Source: Klebsiella pneumoniae (GTDB lineage Bacteria > Verrucomicrobiota > Verrucomicrobiia > Limisphaerales > SXTU01). Taken from it: a DNA stretch of 50,687 bases. The position numbers were made by a program, and so were the translations under genes. The notes below the pieces were generated by a model. That model was not told where the DNA came from and did no database searches. It worked only from the letters and a program-made list of their open reading frames with translations. Where the stretch lies: positions 1 to 50,687 of the forward strand of contig CALQJI020000034.1 in assembly GCA_943330855.2 (NCBI GenBank), read 5' to 3'. Each line of letters opens with the position of its first letter. Positions within the stretch are counted from its first letter, which is position 1. Of this stretch, positions 16,894 through 24,310 are shown in pieces.

Positions 16894-17235
16894 TCAGGCG
16901 GTGAGTGGTTTGCTCTCGACCCGGCGTGTGGCGAGTTCGCTCGACAAGAGTGAGAAGGCTTGGGCGGCGCGGAGGGCGCTCTGGCGCACGCCAACCGGTT
17001 CGCGCTGGGAGACGGAGAAGGGAACCCAGCTCTGCGCAAGGACGAGAGAACGCCGGGACGCGGTAGGATGAGACTCCGTCGAACCCCATTTGCCGACGCA
17101 GGAGGCGCGTGCGAAGCGAGCTTCTTGGCTGGGTGTGATTCCGATCGAAACGCTCGCTGCGGTCTGCTCGAGCTGGGGATCGACGGCGTCTCGCCCAACC
17201 GGGGTGGTCATCGTCAGTTGTTCGTTAGCGCTCAC
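16894..17235 (-). CDS. Unknown small protein between ftsI and murE, largely made of a palindromic element
   Basis: 113 residues starting MSANEQLTMTTP two bases after the ftsI stop and ending 4 bases before murE. Residues about 13-59 (VGRDAVDPQLEQTAAS ... GKWGSTESHPTA) are encoded by a ~145-bp palindromic repeat that also occurs in the GH31 gene in the same reading frame. Without it the protein would be about 66 residues: a short N-terminus and a C-terminal part beginning RRSLVLAQSWVPFSVSQREP. The flanking parts have no recognisable domain. The ORF keeps tight operon spacing, which argues that it is or was expressed. Confidence 0.55.
   Translation of the reverse strand: MSANEQLTMTTPVGRDAVDPQLEQTAASVSIGITPSQEARFARASCVGKWGSTESHPTASRRSLVLAQSWVPFSVSQREPVGVRQSALRAAQAFSLLSSELATRRVESKPLTA
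17060..17203. repeat. Element A copy 1: ~145-bp palindromic repeat, read in frame
   Basis: The GGTAGGA-type left end at 17062 and the CCCAACC right end at 17200 are degenerate versions of the ends of the copy at 47788-47932. The two copies have the same length (139 bp between matching ends) and by eye are about 80% identical, best in the left half. The encoded peptide has about 30 identities in 47 positions with copy 2. Confidence 0.85.
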
Positions 17236-17237
17236 GT

Positions 17238-19373
17238 TCAGTTCGTGCGGTTCGTGGTCCGAGGCCCTTCGGCGACACCAGTGACGGGTTCGCCCACGGC
17301 AGTTTCGGGACGGATGTTCAGGTAGTTTGCAGAGCGCAGAGCGATGTTCTTGAAGGCCGGTCCAGCGACCTGGCCGCCGTAGAAGCCCTTCGGCTTCTCG
17401 GGTTCATCCACGCACACGTAGATGAGCAGCTCCGGGCGGTCCGCCGGGAAGAATCCGATGAAGGACGAGAAGTATTTTTCGTGGCTGTATTGGCCGTTCA
17501 CGAGCTTCTGCGCTGTGCCAGTTTTACCAGCGGCCGTGTAGTAGCCGAGGCGGGCCTTATCCGCCGTGCCGTCCGTGGAGACCACGCGCTTGAGCGTCTC
17601 GACGACTTGCTTGGAGACTTCGGGCTTGAAGACTTGGCGGACGACTTGCGGGTGGTTCTTCAAGAACACGTTGCCGTCCGCGTCTTCCAGCCGGTCCACG
17701 AGGATCGGGCGCATGAGTTTGCCGCCGTTGGCAATCGCCGCCATCGCCATCGCCATCTGGAGCGGCGTCGCGGCGGCGGAGTGGCCGATGGACACGCGTG
17801 AACCGGTGATGCCGTCCCACTTCTTGACGGGAATCAACTGGCCGCGCGCCTCGCCCGGCAACGGGATGCCGGTGCGCTCGCCGAAACCGAAAGCGGTGAG
17901 GTAGTTGAACAGTCCCTGATCCCCGAGGCGCAGGCCGATTTTAGCCGAGCCGATGTTCGACGATTTCATCATGACCTCCTCGACCGAGAGGACGCCGAGC
18001 GGGTCGTGGTCGTGGAGCACCTTGCCTTTATAGAGCCACCGGCCGCGCTCGCAGTCCACGCGCTCGCCGAGGGTGGCCAGGCCTTCGTTCAGCGCGGCCC
18101 CGATGGAGACAATCTTGAAAGTCGAGCCCGGCTCGTAACTGTCCACGGTCATGCGGTTCTTGAGCGAGGCGATGGGGGACTTGCCCGGCTGGTTCGGGTC
18201 GTAGGTCGGGCGAGAACCCATCGCGAGGATTTCACCGGTGCGCGGGCGCAGCACGATGGCAGAAGCGCTCACGGGGTTGAACTTGGACATGATTTCCGTC
18301 AGCTCGGTTTCGAGGATGTGCTGCATCGCGGCGTCGATCGTGAGCACGGCGTTGAGGCCGTCCTGTGCTACGACTTCCTGCTGACGATTCATCACCAACT
18401 CCGTGCCCTTGCCCCCGAACTCGGTCTCGCGCCAACCGCGCACGCCGTCGAGTTTCGAGTCCAATTGCAGCTCCAGGCCATCCAGCCCGGTGGTCTCCGT
18501 GGTGACCACGCCGGTTGTCTTATTTGTGCGCGTGACCGGCCCCATGAAGCCGAGCACGTGCGCCGCGAGGGATTGGTTCGGGTAGATGCGAATCTGGTCG
18601 TCCACCGGGTCGCTGTTGATGGCCTTGGCGCGGAGCTCGCGGTAGAATGACTTGTCCTTGCGCGGGAGTTTCTTCTCGTCCACGCCGACGAAAGTGAGCT
18701 TCGACATCGCGGCGGTGATTTGCCCCCACTGCTCCAACGGCACTTTGTGCGCGAGCACGACGTGGCGGTTCGTGACGATCACGAGTTGGTTGGTAATGAC
18801 GACGTAGCTGTTCGAGAGGACGAGCGGGGCGTTGGTCGTGACCGAGTAGTAGTTAGTGGTGATGGCCCCGTTCTTGAGGGCGAGGAAACGATTCGTGTGC
18901 AGCACGCCACGCGGCGCAAGCACGTAGCCGTCCACGACGATGATGTGGCGGTTTGTGAGCAGCGCACCGTCGAGCGAAGCAACGGGGTTCGTGCGAACGG
19001 TAATTTGCGGGAGCAGGCGCTTGTGCAGCTCGGCCTCGGGGACTTGGAAGATGGGCGCAAGCGCGCGAGCGATTTCGGGCTGGCGGTTGCCGATAAGCAC
19101 GGGGTCGGCGAAGACGGTCTTCACCGGTCGGCTGGTGGCTAGGAGCGTGCCGCGCGCGTCGCGGATGTCGCCGCGGCGGGGTTCGATGAAACGGGTGGTC
19201 TGGACTTGGGCTTTGGCTTTGGCCTTGAGGGCCTCGTGCTGCAGGACCTGCAAATCCACGAGTCGGTAGCCGAGGCCACAGAAGGCGACGAACAACAGAA
19301 AGGCCATCAGCACCAGCCGCCGGTTTTGAAACGGCTGGAGCGTAGCGTCCTGCATGGTCGCGCGCGCGGGCAT
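17238..19373 (-). CDS. ftsI: Septal transpeptidase FtsI (PBP2x/PBP3 class B) with an unusual Asn/Thr-rich insert
   Basis: Class B penicillin-binding protein that crosslinks septal peptidoglycan with FtsW. 711 residues: transmembrane helix at about 20-38, dimerisation domain with RRGDIRDARGTLLATS, and transpeptidase domain with the active-site Ser417 in STFK, S471-S-N473 and K617-T-G. About residues 139-211 hold a repetitive segment (TNRHIIVVDG, TNRFLALKNG, TNYYSVTTN, SNSYVVITN, TNRHVVLAH) that resembles a stack of short beta strands and is not usual in FtsI. No PASTA domains follow. The ATG at 19373 overlaps the stop of a 20-codon mini-ORF as TGATG; a second ATG six codons later is possible. 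Confidence 0.95.
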   Translation of the reverse strand: MPARATMQDATLQPFQNRRLVLMAFLLFVAFCGLGYRLVDLQVLQHEALKAKAKAQVQTTRFIEPRRGDIRDARGTLLATSRPVKTVFADPVLIGNRQPEIARALAPIFQVPEAELHKRLLPQITVRTNPVASLDGALLTNRHIIVVDGYVLAPRGVLHTNRFLALKNGAITTNYYSVTTNAPLVLSNSYVVITNQLVIVTNRHVVLAHKVPLEQWGQITAAMSKLTFVGVDEKKLPRKDKSFYRELRAKAINSDPVDDQIRIYPNQSLAAHVLGFMGPVTRTNKTTGVVTTETTGLDGLELQLDSKLDGVRGWRETEFGGKGTELVMNRQQEVVAQDGLNAVLTIDAAMQHILETELTEIMSKFNPVSASAIVLRPRTGEILAMGSRPTYDPNQPGKSPIASLKNRMTVDSYEPGSTFKIVSIGAALNEGLATLGERVDCERGRWLYKGKVLHDHDPLGVLSVEEVMMKSSNIGSAKIGLRLGDQGLFNYLTAFGFGERTGIPLPGEARGQLIPVKKWDGITGSRVSIGHSAAATPLQMAMAMAAIANGGKLMRPILVDRLEDADGNVFLKNHPQVVRQVFKPEVSKQVVETLKRVVSTDGTADKARLGYYTAAGKTGTAQKLVNGQYSHEKYFSSFIGFFPADRPELLIYVCVDEPEKPKGFYGGQVAGPAFKNIALRSANYLNIRPETAVGEPVTGVAEGPRTTNRTN

Positions 19374-19435
19374 CAGGCGGCGAAGCTCAGTTCAAATTCA
19401 GCTTCTTCCTCTTCATGGCGGATGGTGGTGTTCAT
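19373..19435 (-). CDS. 20-codon acidic mini-ORF translationally coupled to ftsI
   Basis: Reads MNTTIRHEEEEAEFELSFAA and stops with a TGA that shares two bases with the ftsI ATG (TGATG). It starts 14 bp after the end of the ftsL-like gene. Half of the middle is Glu. It has no clear ribosome-binding site of its own, so it would be read by reinitiation. It could be a coupling leader for ftsI, a tiny divisome peptide or a chance frame. Confidence 0.35.
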   Translation of the reverse strand: MNTTIRHEEEEAEFELSFAA

Positions 19436-19449
19436 GATGTGGCTTTGCT

Positions 19450-19887
19450 TCAACGTTTCCTGCTGGGCGGAGGCAGAGGTTTGGTGGCGTAGGCGAAGTA
19501 GGTTTTGTCCGTCGGGAAAGCCAACGCGGCCATCGCGGGCACTGCGGCATTGCGCGGCGCAACGCGGGTGACCTGGCCTTCCACGAGCGTGAGAATTTGG
19601 TCAGGCGTGGGCACGCCCAGTCCGAGTTTAAGTTCCTTCACCCGCGTGTCGAGATAAGGGAGAGAGTGCAGCATGGCCATCTGCTGGCGGCGCGTTTCGT
19701 TCTCGCGTTTTAGCGTGGTGAGGCGTTTTTCGAGCTGCTCGGTCTTCACACCGAGCGAGTAAATCTGGCGCTTCTGCCAGACGAAGGTCACGCCGAGCGA
19801 ACCGAGGACCAGGCAGATGAAGAAGGCCTTCACCGCCGGCCCGAACCGGACGCCGCTGCCCGCACTGTTCTTTCGATTCTTCGCCAT
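19450..19887 (-). CDS. FtsL-like bitopic division protein
   Basis: 145 residues from the ATG at 19887 (MAKNRKNSAGSG): a basic cytoplasmic tail, one transmembrane helix at about 18-35 (VKAFFICLVLGSLGVTFVW), then a coiled coil (about 40-75, KRQIYSLGVKTEQLEKRL ...) and a Pro/Ala-rich C-terminus. This layout and the location between rsmH and ftsI are diagnostic for FtsL, whose sequence is poorly conserved. FtsL pairs with FtsB/DivIC and recruits FtsWI. The start was moved inward because the upstream frame overlaps rsmH. Confidence 0.8.
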   Translation of the reverse strand: MAKNRKNSAGSGVRFGPAVKAFFICLVLGSLGVTFVWQKRQIYSLGVKTEQLEKRLTTLKRENETRRQQMAMLHSLPYLDTRVKELKLGLGVPTPDQILTLVEGQVTRVAPRNAAVPAMAALAFPTDKTYFAYATKPLPPPSRKR

Positions 19888-19898
19888 AACCGATGTCG

Positions 19899-20831
19899 TT
19901 AAACTTTTTCCATCACCCGCAGTTGCGCGCTGCGCGACCGAGGGTTCGCCGCGACTTCCACGTCGCTGGCGCAAATCGCCTTCCGCGTCACCAACCGCAA
20001 CACCGGGGCTCGCGGCTGCCGCAACTCTGGCACATCCACTTCCCCCGCCACCACGTAGTCCCGCGCCAGCTCGCGCCCGAATTCCTTCACCACCCGGTCT
20101 TCGAGCGAGTGAAACGTAATCACCGCGAGCCGCCCGCCGGGCTTCAGCAACCGCACCGCGCCCGTCAGCCCGCGCCGCAGCGAACCGATTTCGTCGTTCA
20201 CCGCGATGCGCAGCGCCTGAAAGACCCGCGTGGCCGGATGCGCCTTGCGCCCGTGCCGCGGAGCGATGCGTTCCATCAACTCCGCCAACTGCCGGGTCGT
20301 GGTAAACCGCTGCATCTGCCGGTCGTGCTCAATCGCCCGCGCCATCCGCCGCGCTTCCGGCTCGTCACCGTAGTCCCAGAAAATTCTCATCAACTCTTCG
20401 GCGCTCGCGGAGTTGACCAACTCCGCCGCCGTCAACCCCTGCCGCGCATCCATCCGCATATCGAGCGGGCCGTCCTGCTGGAAACTGAACCCGCGTTCCG
20501 CCCGGTCCAGTTGCGGCGAACTCACGCCCAAATCCAACAGCACCCCGTCGCAACCGCCCACCGGCACCCAGTCCGGCAGTTCTGTAAAATTCCCGCGTCG
20601 CAGCTCGAACTGGCCGGCGAACTCCGCCGCCAGCCGTTCACGCGTAGCCTCAAGGGCGTCGCCATCGCGATCGCAACCAAAGAGCCATCCAGTCGGATTG
20701 CTGGCCCGCAACATCGCCGCCGCGTGCCCACCCGAACCCAGCGTGCCGTCGGCGAATTTCCCGCCCGGCTTCGGCCCGAGTGCGGCCAACACTTCCTCCA
20801 GCATCACCGGACTGTGGCTGAAGTTTGTCAC
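19899..20831 (-). CDS. rsmH: 16S rRNA m4C1402 methyltransferase RsmH (MraW)
   Basis: SAM-dependent methyltransferase that makes N4-methyl-C1402 in 16S rRNA. 310 residues, with GTG start at 20831. Family hallmarks: HSPVMLEEVL near the N-terminus, the SAM motif DGTLGSGGHA, GCDRDGDAL, LLDLGVSSPQLD, FQQDGPLDMRM, HPATRVFQALRIAVNDE, ITFHSLEDR and the Arg-rich C-terminal NPRSRSAQLRV. It is 14 bp downstream of an unknown gene and 11 bp before the ftsL-like gene. Confidence 0.97.
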   Translation of the reverse strand: MTNFSHSPVMLEEVLAALGPKPGGKFADGTLGSGGHAAAMLRASNPTGWLFGCDRDGDALEATRERLAAEFAGQFELRRGNFTELPDWVPVGGCDGVLLDLGVSSPQLDRAERGFSFQQDGPLDMRMDARQGLTAAELVNSASAEELMRIFWDYGDEPEARRMARAIEHDRQMQRFTTTRQLAELMERIAPRHGRKAHPATRVFQALRIAVNDEIGSLRRGLTGAVRLLKPGGRLAVITFHSLEDRVVKEFGRELARDYVVAGEVDVPELRQPRAPVLRLVTRKAICASDVEVAANPRSRSAQLRVMEKV

Positions 20832-20845
20832 GGTTCATGGGCCAG

Positions 20846-21397
20846 TTACGCCGCCACGACCAACAACCGCGCCGCCAACGGACCGCGCGGCACCCGCCGC
20901 CGCACCGCCGCCGCTCGCTCGCCAAAAGCCTTCGCCAGCCGCGCGGGCACCTTCAGTTTGCGGCCCACCGGACGTTTCACCGTGTCGCGCACCGAACGGA
21001 GCCGCGCCGCCCAGCTCTTCCCTGCGGAAGGCGGCACGAATGTCGGCCAAAACGTCGAGGCCACGACCGGCTCGGGCTGCACTTCGAGCGCTTCGTCGGT
21101 CTTGGGCTTGCGCCGGGGAACCACCGGCTTCGCGAAAGGGTTCTTGGGTAGCTTCGGGTCCGGCGCGACCGTGCTGCGGATTTTCGGCCCGCCCGAGCGC
21201 ATCGCCAGCCGACCTTCGCCCGCAAACGGGTCGCGACGACGACCACGCGTCACCGGCTCCGCCCGTTCCACTCGGCTCATCGCGCCCAGCGGCGAGCCGA
21301 AGTTCGGCACCACCTCGCCCAGCGGCACCTGGGTGACGAGCTTGCTGGTCAGCCCCACGAGGCTCTTGCCGGTGTTGAGTAAGTTGAGCAAACCCAT
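20846..21397 (-). CDS. Unknown basic protein between mraZ and rsmH
   Basis: 183 residues starting MGLLNLLNTGKSLVGLTSKL two bases after the mraZ stop. It is strongly basic and Pro/Arg/Lys-rich, with a short amphipathic N-terminal helix and a mostly disordered remainder, ending VPRGPLAARLLVVAA. No domain recognised. Tight spacing to both neighbours and a continuous frame support a real gene in the second position of the dcw cluster, normally occupied by rsmH itself. Confidence 0.7.
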   Translation of the reverse strand: MGLLNLLNTGKSLVGLTSKLVTQVPLGEVVPNFGSPLGAMSRVERAEPVTRGRRRDPFAGEGRLAMRSGGPKIRSTVAPDPKLPKNPFAKPVVPRRKPKTDEALEVQPEPVVASTFWPTFVPPSAGKSWAARLRSVRDTVKRPVGRKLKVPARLAKAFGERAAAVRRRVPRGPLAARLLVVAA

Positions 21398-21399
21398 GA

Positions 21400-21861
21400 C
21401 TAAATCAGTTTGATGGCATCGGGACGCGCCACCTCGTCGGAGACTTGGGTGTCCGCGTAGAACTCCGGATGCCAGATTTGGAAGCGGTCGAACAAGCCGA
21501 CCAAAATCACCTTCTTGCCAATGCCGGCCTTCGTCGCCAGCTTCTCCGGGAGACAGATGCGTCCCGCCGAGTCCAACGTCAGGTCATCGCAATCCGCGCC
21601 GAGCAGGCGCCGGAGCGATTCGGCTTTGGGGTCGCTGAAGGACATCCCCTCGAGCTTCTCTTCCAATTTCCGCGCCGTTGCCGGGGGCAAAACCAGCAGA
21701 CATGGATGCCGCTGGCCCTCGGCCTTCCAAAAATGCACGGACAACGCCACGCCCTCAGCCGGACGCCACTTCGCCGGGACCTGCACCCGCCGCTTGTCGT
21801 CCACGCCAAAGTCGTATGCACCCTTGAAGGTGACACGCGCGTTGTCAGTGATGGTGGACAT
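21400..21861 (-). CDS. mraZ: Transcriptional regulator MraZ
   Basis: DNA-binding protein of the AbrB/SpoVT type, first gene of the dcw cluster. 153 residues from the ATG at 21861, which has GGAG seven bases upstream; a TTG further upstream is less likely. The two swapped-hairpin repeats are visible: AYDFGVDDKRRVQVPAKWR near 15-33 and LTLDSAGRICLPEKLATKAG near 93-112. MraZ in E. coli represses its own operon by binding TGGGN repeats; four such boxes in 10-bp phase lie just upstream here, so autoregulation is likely conserved. Confidence 0.96.
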   Translation of the reverse strand: MSTITDNARVTFKGAYDFGVDDKRRVQVPAKWRPAEGVALSVHFWKAEGQRHPCLLVLPPATARKLEEKLEGMSFSDPKAESLRRLLGADCDDLTLDSAGRICLPEKLATKAGIGKKVILVGLFDRFQIWHPEFYADTQVSDEVARPDAIKLI

Positions 21862-21887
21862 AAGAAAACTCCGGAACAAACCAATTA

Positions 21888-21932
21888 ACCCACATCGCCC
21901 CAGAGCGCTACATTTTTACCCACTTCACCCCA
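21888..21932 (-). promoter_or_regulatory. MraZ operator: four phased TGGGN boxes
   Basis: On the mraZ strand the boxes are TGGGG (21932-21928), TGGGT (21922-21918), TGGGG (21902-21898) and TGGGT (21892-21888). Starts are 10, 20 and 10 bp apart, so all four lie on one helix face, with one position skipped. This matches the known MraZ target (TGGGN separated by 5 bp). They overlap and follow the likely promoter. Confidence 0.85.
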
Positions 21933-21942
21933 CTACGGTCAA
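21913..21942 (-). promoter_or_regulatory. Probable dcw cluster promoter
   Basis: On the minus strand TTGACC (21942-21937) is followed after 18 bp by TAAAAA (21918-21913). The putative -10 overlaps an MraZ box, as expected for autorepression. The start of transcription would be near 21906, leaving a leader of about 45 bases. The motif match is moderate. Confidence 0.5.
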
Positions 21943-22229
21943 CTGGTAAGACACAGATTTTTAAATTTTGTCGTGACTTGTTGATTTCCAGCTAGTTACG
22001 CACGAAGAAAGTTCGCGTTTTTTGTCCTCCCCAAAGCTCAAGTCAGGTGATCCCCGACTTCAGTCCGACAGCTTTAACGACATTCCTACCGAAACCGCAC
22101 AGATTCCTTTGCCCAACGAGGCGTTCCAAAGAAATACCGCCCCACTTTCCATCGCGCCCGTCCCCCCCACCGCCGTCCCACTCCTCCCCCACGGACACAC
22201 CCCTCCGCGCCCCACTTCTCCCCCCCCCC

Positions 22230-23300
22230 GTGCGCACCGCTGACTTCGATTACCCGCTTCCACCGGAACTCATCGCGCAAGCTCCCGCCGCCACGCGCGA
22301 CGGCTCGCGACTCCTCGTCCTGCACCGAGGCGAGCCGCGCACCGAGCCCCGGCAATTCCGCGACTTGCCGGACTACCTCCGGGCTGGCGATGTCCTGGTC
22401 TTCAACAACTCCCGCGTCCTCCGCGCCCGGTTGCGCGGCCAGAAACTCGCGAGCGGCGGACAGGTCGAACTGCTGCTCGTGGAGGAAGTCGCGCTGAACG
22501 AGTGGTGGACCCTGCTCCGCCCCGGCAAACGCGTCCGCCCCGGAACGGAGATTCAGCTCAAGACCAACGCCGGGGCCGCCTCCCCCGTGCGCGCCGTCGT
22601 GTTGGACAAGAACGCCGAAGGCCACTGCCGCGTGCGCTTCACCGGCACGCCGAACATCCTCGACGCACTCGAAACCCACGGCGAAATCCCCCTACCGCCC
22701 TACATCGAGCGCGCCGCCGGAGCCGAGGACGACGCGCGTTATCAAACCGTCTTCGCACAACCCGCCGGCTCCGTCGCAGCGCCGACGGCGGGACTTCACT
22801 TCACCCCCGCGCTCCTCGACGACCTCCGCGCGCGCGGCGTGCAAATCCACTTCGTCACGCTCCACGTTGGTCTCGGCACCTTCATGCCAGTCAAGGCAGA
22901 CACCCTCGCCAACCACGTGATGCACGAAGAACGCTTCGACCTGCCCGCCACCACCGCCGACGCCATCAACGCCGCCAAGCGCGAATGCCGCCGCGTCATC
23001 GCCGTCGGCACCACCACGGTGCGCGTGCTAGAAACCGCCGCCCTCTCAACTCTCAACGCTCAACTCTCAACGCTCCGCAGCCGCACCCGCATCTTCATCC
23101 ACCCACCGTATCAATTCCGCGTCGTGGACGCCCTGCTCACCAACTTCCACCTCCCGCAATCCACGCTGCTCATGCTCGTCAGCGCCTTCGCCGCGCCCGG
23201 CGAATTGCGCGGGCGCGAACTCATGCTCGCCGCCTACGCCGAGGCCGTCCGCGAGCGCTACCGCTTCTTCAGCTACGGCGACGCGATGCTCGTCGTTTGA
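22230..23300 (+). CDS. queA: S-adenosylmethionine:tRNA ribosyltransferase-isomerase QueA
   Basis: Transfers the ribosyl part of SAM to 7-aminomethyl-7-deazaguanine in tRNA, giving epoxyqueuosine. 356 residues from a GTG at 22230 (VRTADFDYPLPPELIAQ), where family similarity begins; the upstream in-frame part is low-complexity Pro/Ser. Motifs: DGSRLLVLHR, GDVLVFNNSRVLRARL, PLPPYI, YQTVFAQPAGSVAAPTAGLHFT, HVGLGTFMPV, HPPYQFRVVDALLTNFHLPQSTLLMLVSAF. A heptamer repeat supplies LSTLNAQLSTLRS in a loop before the last motif. A run of ten C lies directly before the start, and no ribosome-binding site is visible. Divergent from mraZ, with 368 bp between the two starts. Confidence 0.94.
   Translation: MRTADFDYPLPPELIAQAPAATRDGSRLLVLHRGEPRTEPRQFRDLPDYLRAGDVLVFNNSRVLRARLRGQKLASGGQVELLLVEEVALNEWWTLLRPGKRVRPGTEIQLKTNAGAASPVRAVVLDKNAEGHCRVRFTGTPNILDALETHGEIPLPPYIERAAGAEDDARYQTVFAQPAGSVAAPTAGLHFTPALLDDLRARGVQIHFVTLHVGLGTFMPVKADTLANHVMHEERFDLPATTADAINAAKRECRRVIAVGTTTVRVLETAALSTLNAQLSTLRSRTRIFIHPPYQFRVVDALLTNFHLPQSTLLMLVSAFAAPGELRGRELMLAAYAEAVRERYRFFSYGDAMLVV
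23045..23072. repeat. Tandem heptamer (CTCAACT/CTCAACG) inside queA
   Basis: Four consecutive 7-bp units alternating CTCAACT and CTCAACG. They code for LSTLNAQLSTL between VLETAA and TRIFIHPPY of QueA, a loop that varies in length in the family. Confidence 0.9.
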
Positions 23301-23392
23301 GTTTTGGGTTCCGAGTTTTGGGTTTTGAGTTTCTAGTTGGCACGTCCATGCGCCAGCGCCCCCAACTCAGAACTCAGAACTCAAAGCTCGGA
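23301..23392. repeat. Two heptamer arrays forming an inverted repeat around the start of the reductase gene
   Basis: Left array: GTTTTGG, GTTCCGA, GTTTTGG, GTTTTGA, GTTTCTA (23301-23335), directly after the queA stop. Right array: ACTCAGA, ACTCAGA, ACTCAAA, GCTCGGA (23365-23392). The arms 23311-23340 and 23362-23391 are largely complementary, with about 21 bases between them that include the ATG at 23348. Confidence 0.85.
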
Positions 23393-24124
23393 ACTGCTCC
23401 CCTCCCCTTCGTCCTCATCAACATGGCGATGTCCGCCGACGGTAAAATCGCCACGGCCAACCGCGCCGTCGCCACCTTCAGCAGCGCGCGCGACCACGAC
23501 CATCTCTACGAACTCCGCGCCACCGCCGACGCCGTGATAAGCGGCGCGCGCACGGTGGACCTCAACCACTACACGCTCGGCTCCGGCACGGAACGCTTCC
23601 GCAAACTCCGGCTCCGACGCGGCCTCGCGGAATGTCATCTCCGCGTCCTCGTCTCCGGCTCCGGCTCGATCAATCCCGATGCGGAACTCTTCCGCCACAA
23701 GTTCTCCCCCATCCTCGTGCTCACCAGCGAACGCGCGCCTGCGGCTGCGTTGAAGCAACTCCGAACCGTCGCCACTGAAGTGAAAATCTGCGGCGACCGC
23801 GAAGTGGATTTCTCCGCCGCGCTGCGCTGGCTCCGTGCCGAGTGGAACGTGCAGCGCCTCCTCTGCGAAGGCGGCGGCGAGCTGAACGACGCCCTCTTCC
23901 GCGCCGGCCTCGTGGACGAACTGCACCTCACCCTCTGCCCCCGAGTCATCGGCGGACGCCAAGCCCCCACCATCGCCGACGGCCTCGGCTTCCCCCACTT
24001 GAGCGAGGCCTTTCCACTCCAACTCGCCTCCTCAAAACGCGTCGGCGACGAGCTGTTCTGCGTCTTCCGCCGCACGCCCCCGTCGGCGGTCAGCAGCCGT
24101 TCGGATGCATTATCTCAACCTTGA
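23348..24124 (+). CDS. RibD C-terminal-domain reductase (pyrimidine/dihydrofolate reductase fold)
   Basis: 258 residues. The core fits the RibD_C family: LINMAMSADGKIATANRAVATFSSARD, then TADAVISGARTVDLN, RVLVSGSGSINPD, the NADP-binding LLCEGGGELNDALFRAGLVDELHLTLCPRVIGG. Members reduce riboflavin-pathway pyrimidines or related substrates with NADPH; without a fused deaminase domain the exact substrate is unknown. The ATG at 23348 is followed by a heptamer-repeat peptide (QLRTQNSKLGT) before the conserved part; the repeat may have displaced the original start. Just 47 bp after queA, on the same strand. Confidence 0.85.
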   Translation: MRQRPQLRTQNSKLGTAPLPFVLINMAMSADGKIATANRAVATFSSARDHDHLYELRATADAVISGARTVDLNHYTLGSGTERFRKLRLRRGLAECHLRVLVSGSGSINPDAELFRHKFSPILVLTSERAPAAALKQLRTVATEVKICGDREVDFSAALRWLRAEWNVQRLLCEGGGELNDALFRAGLVDELHLTLCPRVIGGRQAPTIADGLGFPHLSEAFPLQLASSKRVGDELFCVFRRTPPSAVSSRSDALSQP

Positions 24125-24196
24125 ACCTGCGATCGGTGGGGATGCTCAGTGATTTTTCAAATTGAGAGCGGGAATGCTGGATGCGACAGCGCGCGG

Positions 24197-24225
24197 GACT
24201 CCGACCCGAAACACCACTCGGAGTC
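24197..24225. terminator. Hairpin between convergent genes
   Basis: GACTCCGA and TCGGAGTC form a perfect 8-bp stem with a 13-base loop. It lies between the ends of the reductase gene and the hydrolase gene. There is no T-run, so termination is a guess from position; it could instead be one of the small palindromes scattered through the window. Nothing else is visible in 24125-24310. Confidence 0.35.
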
Positions 24226-24310
24226 AAATCTGTGGGCCGCGCGCACGGCACGCTTGCACGCATCAGCCCGGCGTCGTGGCCGTCCGATTTCTCCTACCCT
24301 CCTGCGCTCC

